Under the pieces are notes generated by a model. The model did no database searches, had not been told where the DNA came from, and was given only the letters and a program-made list of their open reading frames with translations. The translations under genes and the position numbers were made by a program. A stretch of DNA of 11,679 bases from an uncultured Bacteroidales bacterium (GTDB lineage Bacteria; Bacteroidota; Bacteroidia; Bacteroidales; Muribaculaceae): assembly GCA_947175585.1 (NCBI GenBank), contig CAMWNL010000010.1, positions 1 through 11,679 of the forward strand. Direction: 5' to 3'. This document shows positions 1-6,650 of this stretch, piece by piece (the first letter of the stretch is position 1; every line of letters starts with the position of its first letter).

Positions 1-1073
1 GAGGAGGTATCTTTGACATCGACAGCAAGAAAATTCAAGTAGAGGAAGAAGAGTTGCGCACTCATGTGCCCGATTTCTGGGAACACCCCAAAGAGGCTCA
101 GATTCAGATGAAGAAAATTAAAGATCTGCAACAGTGGATTGACGGTTATAAATCTGTCGAAGCTGCTGTTGACGAATTGTCTGTAGCCTGGGACTTCATC
201 AAGGAAGGACTTGTCGAAGAGGAGGAACTCGACAAACTCTATGCTGATGCTATCGAAAAAATCGAAAATCTCGAACTCCGCAACATGCTTCGCCGAGAGG
301 AAGACAAGCTCGGTGTCGTTCTTAAGATAAACTCCGGTGCCGGAGGTACAGAGAGTCAGGACTGGGCATCAATGCTGATGCGCATGTATCTTCGCTGGTG
401 TGAGAAAAAAGGCTACAAAACTTCTATCGCCAACCTTCTCGACGGCGATGAAGCAGGCATAAAATCGTGTACAATCAACGTCGAAGGTGATTTCGCATAC
501 GGATATCTCAAGAGTGAAAACGGTGTACACCGCTTAGTGCGTGTTTCGCCATATAATGCTCAAGGTAAACGCATGACCTCTTTCGCATCTGTGTTCGTCA
601 CCCCCCTCGTCGACGACACAATCGAGGTGAAAGTCGAACCGGCTCTGTTGTCATGGGACACATTCCGAAGCGGTGGTGCCGGTGGACAGAACGTCAATAA
701 GGTCGAGTCAGGTGTGCGTCTGCGTTATCAGTTCACCGACCCTTATACAGGCGAAAAAGAAGAAATTCTCATCGAGAACACCGAGACTCGCGACCAACCC
801 AAGAACAAAGAGAACGCTCTGCGCCAACTCCGTTCGATCCTCTATGACAAGGAGCTCCAGCACCGTCTGCAGGAGCAGGCCAAAGTTGAGGCCGGAAAGA
901 TGAAAATCGAATGGGGCTCACAGATCCGCAGCTACGTTTTCGATGACCGACGCGTTAAAGATCACCGCACCAACTATCAGACCTCAGATGTCAATGGTGT
1001 GATGGACGGCGAACTCGATGATTTCATCAAAGCATATCTAATGGAATTTGCAGCCACCGAGGCTCAAGAATAG
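1..1073 (+). CDS. prfB: Peptide chain release factor 2 (RF2), 5' end outside window
   Basis: RF2 recognises UGA and UAA in the ribosomal A site and triggers peptidyl-tRNA hydrolysis. Seen here: the catalytic GGQ loop (SGGAGGQNVNKVESG, codons for GGQ at 681-689), the stop-recognition tripeptide as SPY rather than the textbook SPF (546-554), and the usual acidic helical N-terminal domain. The reading frame is not simple: bases 2-13 read R-R-Y-L in one frame up to a TGA at 14-16, and the rest is read from GAC at 15 in the +1 frame, giving RRYL-DIDSKKIQ, which fits the RF2 N-terminus well. The true start is therefore upstream of the window, perhaps about 25 codons away by analogy with E. coli. 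A TTG at 54 is only the first start-like codon in the shifted frame. The stop is TAG at 1071-1073. First visible gene of a probable operon with rnz, tadA and lpxB. Identification is very secure. Confidence 0.97.
   Translation, partial: GGIFDIDSKKIQVEEEELRTHVPDFWEHPKEAQIQMKKIKDLQQWIDGYKSVEAAVDELSVAWDFIKEGLVEEEELDKLYADAIEKIENLELRNMLRREEDKLGVVLKINSGAGGTESQDWASMLMRMYLRWCEKKGYKTSIANLLDGDEAGIKSCTINVEGDFAYGYLKSENGVHRLVRVSPYNAQGKRMTSFASVFVTPLVDDTIEVKVEPALLSWDTFRSGGAGGQNVNKVESGVRLRYQFTDPYTGEKEEILIENTETRDQPKNKENALRQLRSILYDKELQHRLQEQAKVEAGKMKIEWGSQIRSYVFDDRRVKDHRTNYQTSDVNGVMDGELDDFIKAYLMEFAATEAQE
2..17 (+). promoter_or_regulatory. prfB: prfB +1 programmed ribosomal frameshift site
   Basis: The sequence reads AGG AGG TAT CTT TGA C. 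This matches the E. coli prfB site (AGG GGG TAT CTT TGA C) in every element: an internal Shine-Dalgarno-like hexamer, a 3-base spacer, the slippery CTT, the in-frame TGA and the following C. Known mechanism: when RF2 is scarce, termination at the weak UGA is slow and the ribosome slips +1 on CUU, making full-length RF2, which is autoregulation. Downstream RF2 homology is in the +1 frame beginning at base 15, as the model requires. The hexamer here is a perfect anti-Shine-Dalgarno match. Confidence 0.93.
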
Positions 1074-1081
1074 CCCTGATT

Positions 1082-1996
1082 ATGGCTAATTTCCAAGTTA
1101 ACATACTCGGATGCGGCTCAGCTACGCCATCAACTCGCCACATGCCGGCATGTCAGGTTATCGACTTCCGCGACCGCCTGTTCATGATCGACTGTGGCGA
1201 GGGCGCTCAGCTGCAGATGATGAAACAGCGCCTGAAATTCTCGCGGCTGTCTCACATTTTTATCTCTCACCTCCACGGTGACCACTTTCTGGGACTTCCG
1301 GGCCTGCTCTCCACCCTTGCACTTCACGAAAAAGGCGGCTCGCTGACTATTCACACTTTTACCGAAGGCGCACGGATACTTAGCGAAATCATGGCTGGCT
1401 TTTGCCGTGAGACCTCGTTTGAGATTAAGTATAATATTATCACGCCGAAACGGGCCGTGATATTCGAAGATCACGCTCTTACCGTAGAGACATTTCCGCT
1501 CTATCACCGTGTGCCGTGCGTAGGCTTTAAGTTCTCAGAGAAGCCGAAGGCTCGTCATCTGCGCGGAGACATGATCAAATTTTACAATATTCCGGTCTGT
1601 CGTCTTGAAGATATCCGCCGTGGCGCAGATTACGTTATGCCCGACGGCACTGTCATCGCCAATGCCCGTCTGACCACTGATCCTGATCCATCAGTGAGCT
1701 ATGCATATTGCTCAGACACCATGTATAACCCGGCTGTGGCCGATGATGTGCGCGGAGTCGATGTCCTGTATCACGAATCGACCTATGCTGATAATTTCGC
1801 AGAGAAAGCAGCGCCTCGCGGACATTCGACAGCACGCGAAGCCGCACGTATAGCCAAAGCGGCCGGCGTCGGAAAACTGATTCTGGGTCACTACTCAAAA
1901 GCCTACGACAGCGACGAGCCATTCGCGCGCGAAGCTTCCGAAGAGTTTCCCAATGTCATCGCCGCCACCGAAGGCATGAAAATAGATCTTTTATGA
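1082..1996 (+). CDS. rnz: Ribonuclease Z (tRNA 3' endonuclease)
   Basis: A zinc-dependent metallo-beta-lactamase-fold endonuclease that removes 3' trailers from pre-tRNAs. At 304 residues it has the length of the short bacterial RNase Z form. All expected metal ligands are visible: HLHGDH at residues 63-68, His142 in YHRVPCVGF, Asp212 in CSDT and His270 in GHYS. A further His248 (GHST) sits where the catalytic His is found in the family. The numbering of the first motif is identical to that of the B. subtilis enzyme. The flexible-arm (exosite) region around residues 154-185 looks short compared with Firmicute enzymes. ATG 1082 is 8 bases after the prfB stop with no Shine-Dalgarno, and the protein begins directly with the first beta strand (FQVNILGCGSATP), which supports this start. 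The end overlaps tadA by ATGA. Confidence 0.96.
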   Translation: MANFQVNILGCGSATPSTRHMPACQVIDFRDRLFMIDCGEGAQLQMMKQRLKFSRLSHIFISHLHGDHFLGLPGLLSTLALHEKGGSLTIHTFTEGARILSEIMAGFCRETSFEIKYNIITPKRAVIFEDHALTVETFPLYHRVPCVGFKFSEKPKARHLRGDMIKFYNIPVCRLEDIRRGADYVMPDGTVIANARLTTDPDPSVSYAYCSDTMYNPAVADDVRGVDVLYHESTYADNFAEKAAPRGHSTAREAARIAKAAGVGKLILGHYSKAYDSDEPFAREASEEFPNVIAATEGMKIDLL

Positions 1997-2469
1997 CATC
2001 AGCCCCGACCAAGCCGTCTGCCGATGACGACAAGCGATACATGCAACTTGCGCTCACCGAGGCGCGTCAGGCATATCAATCAGGCGAAATACCCGTCGGC
2101 GCCATAATCGTGTCTTCATCAGGCCGCATTATCGGCCGGGGACATAATCTCACAGAGTTGCTTTCTGATGTGACAGCCCATGCCGAAATGCAAGCCATCA
2201 CAGCCGCAGCTCAGACGCTTGGCGGAAAATACCTCAGTGACTGCACCCTCTATGTCACTCTCGAACCATGTCTGATGTGTGCCGGCGCCATAGGCTGGAG
2301 TCAGCTTAGCCGTATAGTTATCGGTGCTGACGATCCTCGTCGCGGTTACTCCACTATGACCACAAAACTGCCGTTCCATCCCCGTGCAACGGTCGTGCGC
2401 GGCGTTTGTGCCGACGAGTGCCGCGAGCTGATGCAAAATTTTTTTAAAGAACGACGCATAGAAAAATAG
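1993..2469 (+). CDS. tadA: tRNA-specific adenosine deaminase TadA
   Basis: Deaminates adenosine 34 to inosine in the anticodon of tRNA-Arg(ACG), allowing CGU/CGC/CGA decoding. At 158 residues it is the usual size for a CDA-fold deaminase. The zinc and catalytic residues are present: HAE at 63-65 (zinc His63, proton shuttle Glu65) and PCLMCAGA with Cys93 and Cys96. Asn52 in GHN corresponds to the base-contacting Asn of E. coli TadA. The N-terminus has a short polar extension (about 14 residues, TSAPTKPSADDDK) before the first helix RYMQLALTEA; ATG 1993 is kept because it overlaps the rnz stop as ATGA, typical of translational coupling. TadA and guanine deaminases share the fold, but the TAHAEMQAI and DPRRGY segments favour TadA. 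Confidence 0.93.
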   Translation: MTSAPTKPSADDDKRYMQLALTEARQAYQSGEIPVGAIIVSSSGRIIGRGHNLTELLSDVTAHAEMQAITAAAQTLGGKYLSDCTLYVTLEPCLMCAGAIGWSQLSRIVIGADDPRRGYSTMTTKLPFHPRATVVRGVCADECRELMQNFFKERRIEK

Positions 2470-2475
2470 ACCCTC

Positions 2476-3597
2476 ATGCACTATTTCATTATAGCCGGCG
2501 AAGCTTCGGGCGATCTCCACGGAGCAGCACTAATCAAAGAACTCAAACGTCAGGATCCCGAAGCTAAGATTTCATTTCTTGGCGGCGACAAAATGTCGGA
2601 GGCAGCCGGCCATGAACCCATCATCCACAACCGTGACATGGCATTTATGGGTTTCAGCGAAGTGTTGCGTCATCTTGGTAAAATTTTCTCAAATCTGTCG
2701 ACAACACGTCGCAAGTTGCTTGACGCCCGACCTGACTGTCTGATACTGATTGACTATCCGTCGTTCAACCTTAAAGTCGCAAAGACAGCATCATCAGCCG
2801 GCATCCTTGTCTATTACTACATCTCACCAAAGATATGGGCATGGAAAGAATGGCGAATAAAGTCAATAAAGCGTTATGTCGACCGGATGTTCTCAATCCT
2901 GCCCTTCGAACGTCAGTTTTATCAGCGTCATAACTTCCCGATAGACTATGTAGGCAATCCGTCTGTCGAAGAAATTGACTCACTACGCCCCACCCTGCTG
3001 TCTCGGAGCGAATTTCTCTCACTCCACCGTCTGCGCGACCGCCAGATTATCGCTCTGCTGCCCGGTAGCCGCATGGGAGAAATCAGGTGTAACCTCCCTG
3101 TGATGGTCGAGGCCGCACGTCGCTTTCCACAGTACAGGCCGGTCATCGCCGGTGCCCGTGATATTCCTGACGATGTGTATGCACAGTTCTGCGACTACCC
3201 GGTTCTGCGCGACTCAACCTTTGATTTGCTCGCCAACAGCCGCGCCGCCATAGTCACTTCAGGCACCGCGACTCTTGAGACAGCACTTTTAGGCGTTCCA
3301 CAAGTCGTTGTTTACCGGTCTAACGGATCAAAACTTGCCTACAATATTATGCGCAAACTTATTAAAGTCGACTATATTTCCTTACCCAACCTTATCGCCG
3401 ACCGCGAAATAATACCCGAACTAATCCTCCATAACTGCACACCCGACTCCATTGCCGACGCACTCGCTCCTCTTTTGCCTGACACACCTGTGCGTCAGGC
3501 TCAACTCGACGGTTACGCCGATATGCGTCAACAACTCGGCACATCAACCGCCGCAGTAACCACTGCCAAGCTTATCATTGACGCATTAAGTCATTAA
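2476..3597 (+). CDS. lpxB: Lipid-A-disaccharide synthase
   Basis: A GT19 glycosyltransferase that condenses UDP-diacylglucosamine with lipid X to form the beta-1,6 lipid A disaccharide at the inner membrane. At 373 residues it is of normal length. Family marks in order: FIIAGEASGDLHG at the N-terminus (residues 4-16), LILIDYPSFN with the conserved Asp93, the aromatic membrane-associated segment YYISPKIWAWKEWR (114-127), LLPGSRMGEI (194-203, with the conserved catalytic-region Arg), SGTATLE (262-268), and SLPNLIADREIIPELI (302-317). ATG 2476 is 6 bases after the tadA stop. Last gene of the plus-strand group; a stem-loop begins 7 bases after its TAA. No other lipid A gene is in the window. Confidence 0.96.
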   Translation: MHYFIIAGEASGDLHGAALIKELKRQDPEAKISFLGGDKMSEAAGHEPIIHNRDMAFMGFSEVLRHLGKIFSNLSTTRRKLLDARPDCLILIDYPSFNLKVAKTASSAGILVYYYISPKIWAWKEWRIKSIKRYVDRMFSILPFERQFYQRHNFPIDYVGNPSVEEIDSLRPTLLSRSEFLSLHRLRDRQIIALLPGSRMGEIRCNLPVMVEAARRFPQYRPVIAGARDIPDDVYAQFCDYPVLRDSTFDLLANSRAAIVTSGTATLETALLGVPQVVVYRSNGSKLAYNIMRKLIKVDYISLPNLIADREIIPELILHNCTPDSIADALAPLLPDTPVRQAQLDGYADMRQQLGTSTAAVTTAKLIIDALSH

Positions 3598-3639
3598 GAT
3601 AAAGGGGGACACCGACTGAGTCGATGTCCCCCTGTGGCT
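3598..3639 (-). terminator. Hairpin terminator between convergent genes
   Basis: GGGGGACA (3604-3611) pairs perfectly with TGTCCCCC (3625-3632). Inside, after one C/A mismatch, CGAC (3613-3616) pairs with GTCG (3620-3623) around a TGA loop. Read on the minus strand the stem is followed by TTTATCTTAAT, a modest T-rich tract, so it fits an intrinsic terminator for the large minus-strand gene ending at 3677. Read on the plus strand, after lpxB, it is followed by TGTGGCTGTC with no T tract, so it may only weakly terminate or protect the lpxB message from 3' decay. Confidence 0.72.
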
Positions 3640-3667
3640 GTCGCGTTATAGCTTAACGCTCCGCGAC
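3640..3667. other. Second inverted repeat in the lpxB convergence region
   Basis: GTCGCG (3640-3645) and CGCGAC (3662-3667) are a perfect 6-base inverted repeat enclosing 16 bases, within which AGC (3650-3652) can pair with GCT (3658-3660). It lies directly between the main terminator hairpin and the stop of the large minus-strand gene. Neither side has a T tract, so it is not a terminator alone; it could be an RNA 3'-end structure or chance. Confidence 0.35.
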
Positions 3668-3676
3668 CCCACCGTA

Positions 3677-6331
3677 TCATTTAATATAGACCTTCTTGGT
3701 CGAACCGTCAGAGTAACGGATGATGTTGAATCCTTTGAACGGACGGTCAGACGGCACACCTTCGAGGTTGTAGTAAACAGCGTCTTTTGATCCTTCAACA
3801 GTTACATCTTCAACACCCGATTGGTCTTTAGGTGTCACCTTGACATGGCAATATACATAAATATCACGGTTTTCTGTAGATGTTGCACAGATTGTGGCTT
3901 CTCCCTCAGCAACTGCTGTCACGAGACCATTTTCATCAACAGTCGCAATCTCAGGATCGTCAGTAGCCCAGTAAACGGTGGTTTCAGCCGCGTCTTCCGG
4001 CAAAATCTTAGCACTCAGCTGCAGCGTTTCACCGACAGGGAGATCACAGCTTTCGTCGGAAATCTCAATGCCTTCGACGCCTCTGACAACGGTGACGTGG
4101 CAGACTGCCTGATGATCACCGTCAAGGGTAGTAACGGTAATGTCACATTCGCCTACTCCACCCTCTACGACTTTGAAAGTAAACATATTGGGCAAATCCA
4201 GATTCAGCGAGCATAGCTCGGGATTAGAGAATTCGACAGTGTATTTTTTATTTGTGGGAGATGACGGATTCCAGATAATTGACAGACCCCTTGAAACGGC
4301 TTTTGTCGACAAAGATTTGACAACGATATCAGTTTCTTTGAGGGCAATGCTTTCAACCTTTATTGTCGATACATTGACGGTAAGGGTGAATGATTTAAGT
4401 TTTGCATCGGGGTCTTCAGGATTGACCGCTTCTGAGAATGTCGCCACAGCAGTACCTTCCTTTTTACCCTGGAACATTCCGTCTTCACTGACAGTGAGCA
4501 CTTCCGGATCATCGATTGTAATTTCAAAGTTCTCGCCAAGGAATAGCTTGACAGCATCAAACGATATGAAGGGGCGCTTCTGGTTGATTATCATTTCAGC
4601 CGTAAGCTGCATGCCGTCTTCAAACTCGCTTGTGCGGAAGCCAACATTTGGGATACGGCCGGCTTCCTGATATTGAGTCACGGCATTAAAGTTAGGTGAG
4701 CGACCATTGACATAGTCAACCAGTCGGTGAGAACCCATTTTATCACCCCATCCGCTGAAAAGCAGTCGACCGTCAGCGAAATTCATTTCGGTCGGTTTCT
4801 GATCATTATCGAGAGTCACATAACAATGATTATCAACCTGGAATGAGTATTGATTGCCCCAATTCTCTACATTGCCATCATTTTTTGAATAGCCCTCAGG
4901 GGTAACTCCAAAGTTGGCAGAACAACCCTGATTATAGACAGCAGCCAACTTACCTGCGCAATGGAACACACCCTCAAGGGTGATGTCAACCTGATCTCCA
5001 GGTAGGAAATATTTGTCAGTGCGGTATCTTGATTTCACATTATATGCCATCGGTTTTGCCGACATCAGCTGATAGACACTGTTGCCCGAAGCATCAGTCA
5101 GACAAACGATATTGCGGCCATAGGCAAGCTTGATAGTGTATGAACCGTCAGCGTTCTTAGTCACATTCTTTTCAGAAAAGCCATCGGGATAGGCAAGAGT
5201 ATTGGCTTCGAGGTCAATAACAGGATTGGCTACAGTGACCTTGCTGACACCTTCGGGAGTGAAAGTATAGTCATAGCCATCTTCGCCCTCAAAATAATAG
5301 AAGACATCGTGCTCGGCATCAACTTCGTTGACACGGTCTGCCGGATCATAAGGCAACTCAAAGTTAGCCTTGATTGCCGGAACTTCAGACCCTACTGTCA
5401 CAACGAATGTACCGACATTTTCAGCCCAGATGCTGCTCCATACATTACCGCCGTATGCCTCATAAGTAATGGCATCGTAGCGGACCTGGACGATTGCAGT
5501 GCCCTTAGCCTTCGCTGTCATAATTCCGGCCTCATCGACCTCTACGACCGAGTTGTCGGGTTCGAATGAGGTGTTGAGCACAGTGTAATGGAAGTCAGGC
5601 TCCATAAAGTAGTTGCCGGCGGTGCTTTCGGTGAGCTGCCATGTGCGCATATTGACAATCTGGAAATCCTCGCCTTCATCCATATACAGATGATTCTGAG
5701 GGTTAATGTTCAGATATATGTCGGCATAGTTAAGACCTGTATTGAATGAGAGGTCATGGTTATAATAATCGGGTGAATAAGCGTTAAGCTGTTCGTCAGT
5801 TACTGTCACTTTCATATCTGATGACTTGAAACGGCCTGTAACAGTAACACAGCCGGGACGTGAAACCCTGTAATTATATGTATCGCTGGGGACACGGTAG
5901 GTGTAGACTTTGTTGTCACCTTCTTCGTTTACCGAAACAGGGATTTGCTCTTCAAACGGTATGAAGTGGCGGATCTTATAGCCCACAAATACATCAGCAT
6001 CCTTTGGGGCTGTGAATGTGAACACGTCCCAAGGTGCAATTGTCACATTGTTGTTAACGTTATAGGTAACAGTTCCCGAACTGATAGCCGGAGCATAAGA
6101 ATAGGCGTAACGTCCAAGCGGAATATAGTGAATAGTATATGTGTCGCTGATAAACACCGGGAAGGTCACGACATTGCGCGTACCGTTGTCATAAATCACC
6201 GGTGTAACATTGCGGCTGCCGCCCTGCTGCTGACTGACAGAAATCTTATCGAAAGGTATGTCGTAATCTTCGCCAAGTTTCCAGCCAAGATTGCTGCAAT
6301 AACCTGACACATTGAAGATTTGCAGTGACAA
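3677..6331 (-). CDS. Main body of the interrupted protein: shared beta modules, Ig-like/BIG2 repeats, sorting-like tail
   Basis: The 884-residue part downstream of the stop, counted from TTG 6331, merely the first start-like codon; no real start is evident and, without the upstream signal peptide, it would not be exported. In numbering of the intact frame (add 92): paralogue-shared beta domains at about 93-310; the MRTWQLT/NYFMEPDFHYTV module at about 297-406; an HDVFYYF...YTFTPEGV...LTDASGNSVYQ module at about 432-517; a module ending SGWGDKMGSHR...GRSPNF near 639; two degenerate Ig-like units at about 678-748 and 751-841; one clear BIG2 domain at 844-924 (VEGIEIS...LPVGETLQL...WATDDPEIATVDENGLVTAVAEG); and a C-terminal tail (YYNLEGV...KKVYIK). 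The three Ig-like units are absent from the neighbouring paralogue. No catalytic motif was recognised, so a binding or structural surface role is more likely than an enzyme. Confidence 0.7.
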   Translation of the reverse strand: MSLQIFNVSGYCSNLGWKLGEDYDIPFDKISVSQQQGGSRNVTPVIYDNGTRNVVTFPVFISDTYTIHYIPLGRYAYSYAPAISSGTVTYNVNNNVTIAPWDVFTFTAPKDADVFVGYKIRHFIPFEEQIPVSVNEEGDNKVYTYRVPSDTYNYRVSRPGCVTVTGRFKSSDMKVTVTDEQLNAYSPDYYNHDLSFNTGLNYADIYLNINPQNHLYMDEGEDFQIVNMRTWQLTESTAGNYFMEPDFHYTVLNTSFEPDNSVVEVDEAGIMTAKAKGTAIVQVRYDAITYEAYGGNVWSSIWAENVGTFVVTVGSEVPAIKANFELPYDPADRVNEVDAEHDVFYYFEGEDGYDYTFTPEGVSKVTVANPVIDLEANTLAYPDGFSEKNVTKNADGSYTIKLAYGRNIVCLTDASGNSVYQLMSAKPMAYNVKSRYRTDKYFLPGDQVDITLEGVFHCAGKLAAVYNQGCSANFGVTPEGYSKNDGNVENWGNQYSFQVDNHCYVTLDNDQKPTEMNFADGRLLFSGWGDKMGSHRLVDYVNGRSPNFNAVTQYQEAGRIPNVGFRTSEFEDGMQLTAEMIINQKRPFISFDAVKLFLGENFEITIDDPEVLTVSEDGMFQGKKEGTAVATFSEAVNPEDPDAKLKSFTLTVNVSTIKVESIALKETDIVVKSLSTKAVSRGLSIIWNPSSPTNKKYTVEFSNPELCSLNLDLPNMFTFKVVEGGVGECDITVTTLDGDHQAVCHVTVVRGVEGIEISDESCDLPVGETLQLSAKILPEDAAETTVYWATDDPEIATVDENGLVTAVAEGEATICATSTENRDIYVYCHVKVTPKDQSGVEDVTVEGSKDAVYYNLEGVPSDRPFKGFNIIRYSDGSTKKVYIK

Positions 6332-6376
6332 AGCTTCTTCGCCGACCGTAGTCTCGACAGAGCCTGTCGCAACATC

Positions 6377-6607
6377 TTATGCATCAAAAAGATGGATTGT
6401 GTATAGGCCTGGGGTACACTCGAATTCGAATGCACCGTTCTCCTCTGAGGGAGTGCCGATTTCAACCTCCTTGCCGCTCTCGTTAGAGACAAACTTCATT
6501 GATGTACTAAGAGCATTGAGCTGGACTGTGACGGGTGTAGCCGACACATCAAGACAGCAAACCGCACTCAAAAGAACGGGAAATGCCAATAACTGTTTTA
6601 ATTTCAT
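6377..6607 (-). CDS. N-terminal fragment of the interrupted exported protein
   Basis: A 76-residue product if translation ends at the TAA. It holds a signal peptide, MKLKQ followed by a hydrophobic core (LLAFPVLLSAVCCL) and a likely signal peptidase I site VSA|TPV, giving a mature piece of only about 50 residues. An in-frame ATG eight codons upstream (6631) is possible, but ATG 6607 is preferred because it reproduces the MKLK start of the adjacent paralogue and leaves a normal-length signal peptide. There is no lipobox: the residue before each Cys is Val or Cys. Alone it would be a single incomplete beta domain and is unlikely to be functional. Confidence 0.6.
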   Translation of the reverse strand: MKLKQLLAFPVLLSAVCCLDVSATPVTVQLNALSTSMKFVSNESGKEVEIGTPSEENGAFEFECTPGLYTIHLFDA

Positions 6608-6650
6608 AAGCAAAATGTTAGTTTTTGTCATTTTTATGACTGTTATAAGA

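Larger units (their letters stand above)
3677..6607 (-). pseudogene. Large exported Ig-like protein gene interrupted by one in-frame stop
   Basis: One reading frame of 977 codons runs from ATG 6607 to TGA at 3677-3679, broken only by a TAA at 6377-6379 (codon 77). That it is one gene is shown by the intact neighbour at 6651-8855, which is paralogous on both sides of the stop: MKLK start, ATPV after the signal peptide, GxY before the stop, and MRTWQLT plus NYFMEPDFHYTV after it. Over 45 residues around that last motif, 27 are identical by hand count. The neighbour has A-K-D where this gene has A-stop-D, allowing a small gap nearby, so a single AAA to TAA change is the simplest cause. Function unknown; a surface accessory protein of the adjacent receptor system is inferred. 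Fourth gene of the minus-strand operon, 43 bases after its neighbour. A base-call error or stop readthrough would make it functional. Confidence 0.8.

Noticed and set aside
54..56. TTG at 54 as the prfB start codon
   Set aside because: RF2 homology continues upstream as DIDSKKIQ from base 15 and RRYL across the frameshift site, so the TTG is an internal Leu codon.
1130..1507. Minus-strand open frame inside rnz
   Set aside because: It lies wholly within a gene with all RNase Z metal ligands, and its protein sequence has no recognisable features.
3821..4670. Open frames on the plus strand opposite the large Ig-like gene (3821-4216 and 4140-4670)
   Set aside because: Their translations lack any domain pattern, they have no upstream signals, and the minus strand carries clear BIG2 and tail homology; they are antisense shadows.
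6331..6631. A frameshift, rather than a stop, separating the two parts of the interrupted gene
   Set aside because: 6379 and 6331 are 48 bases apart, a multiple of three, so both parts are in the same frame and only the TAA intervenes.
6622..6645. Small hairpin GTCAT-TTTT-ATGAC between the two large paralogues as a terminator or promoter element
   Set aside because: Only five base pairs, AT-rich, with no T tract on the minus strand after it; no convincing Bacteroidota -33/-7 promoter was found in the 43-base gap either.
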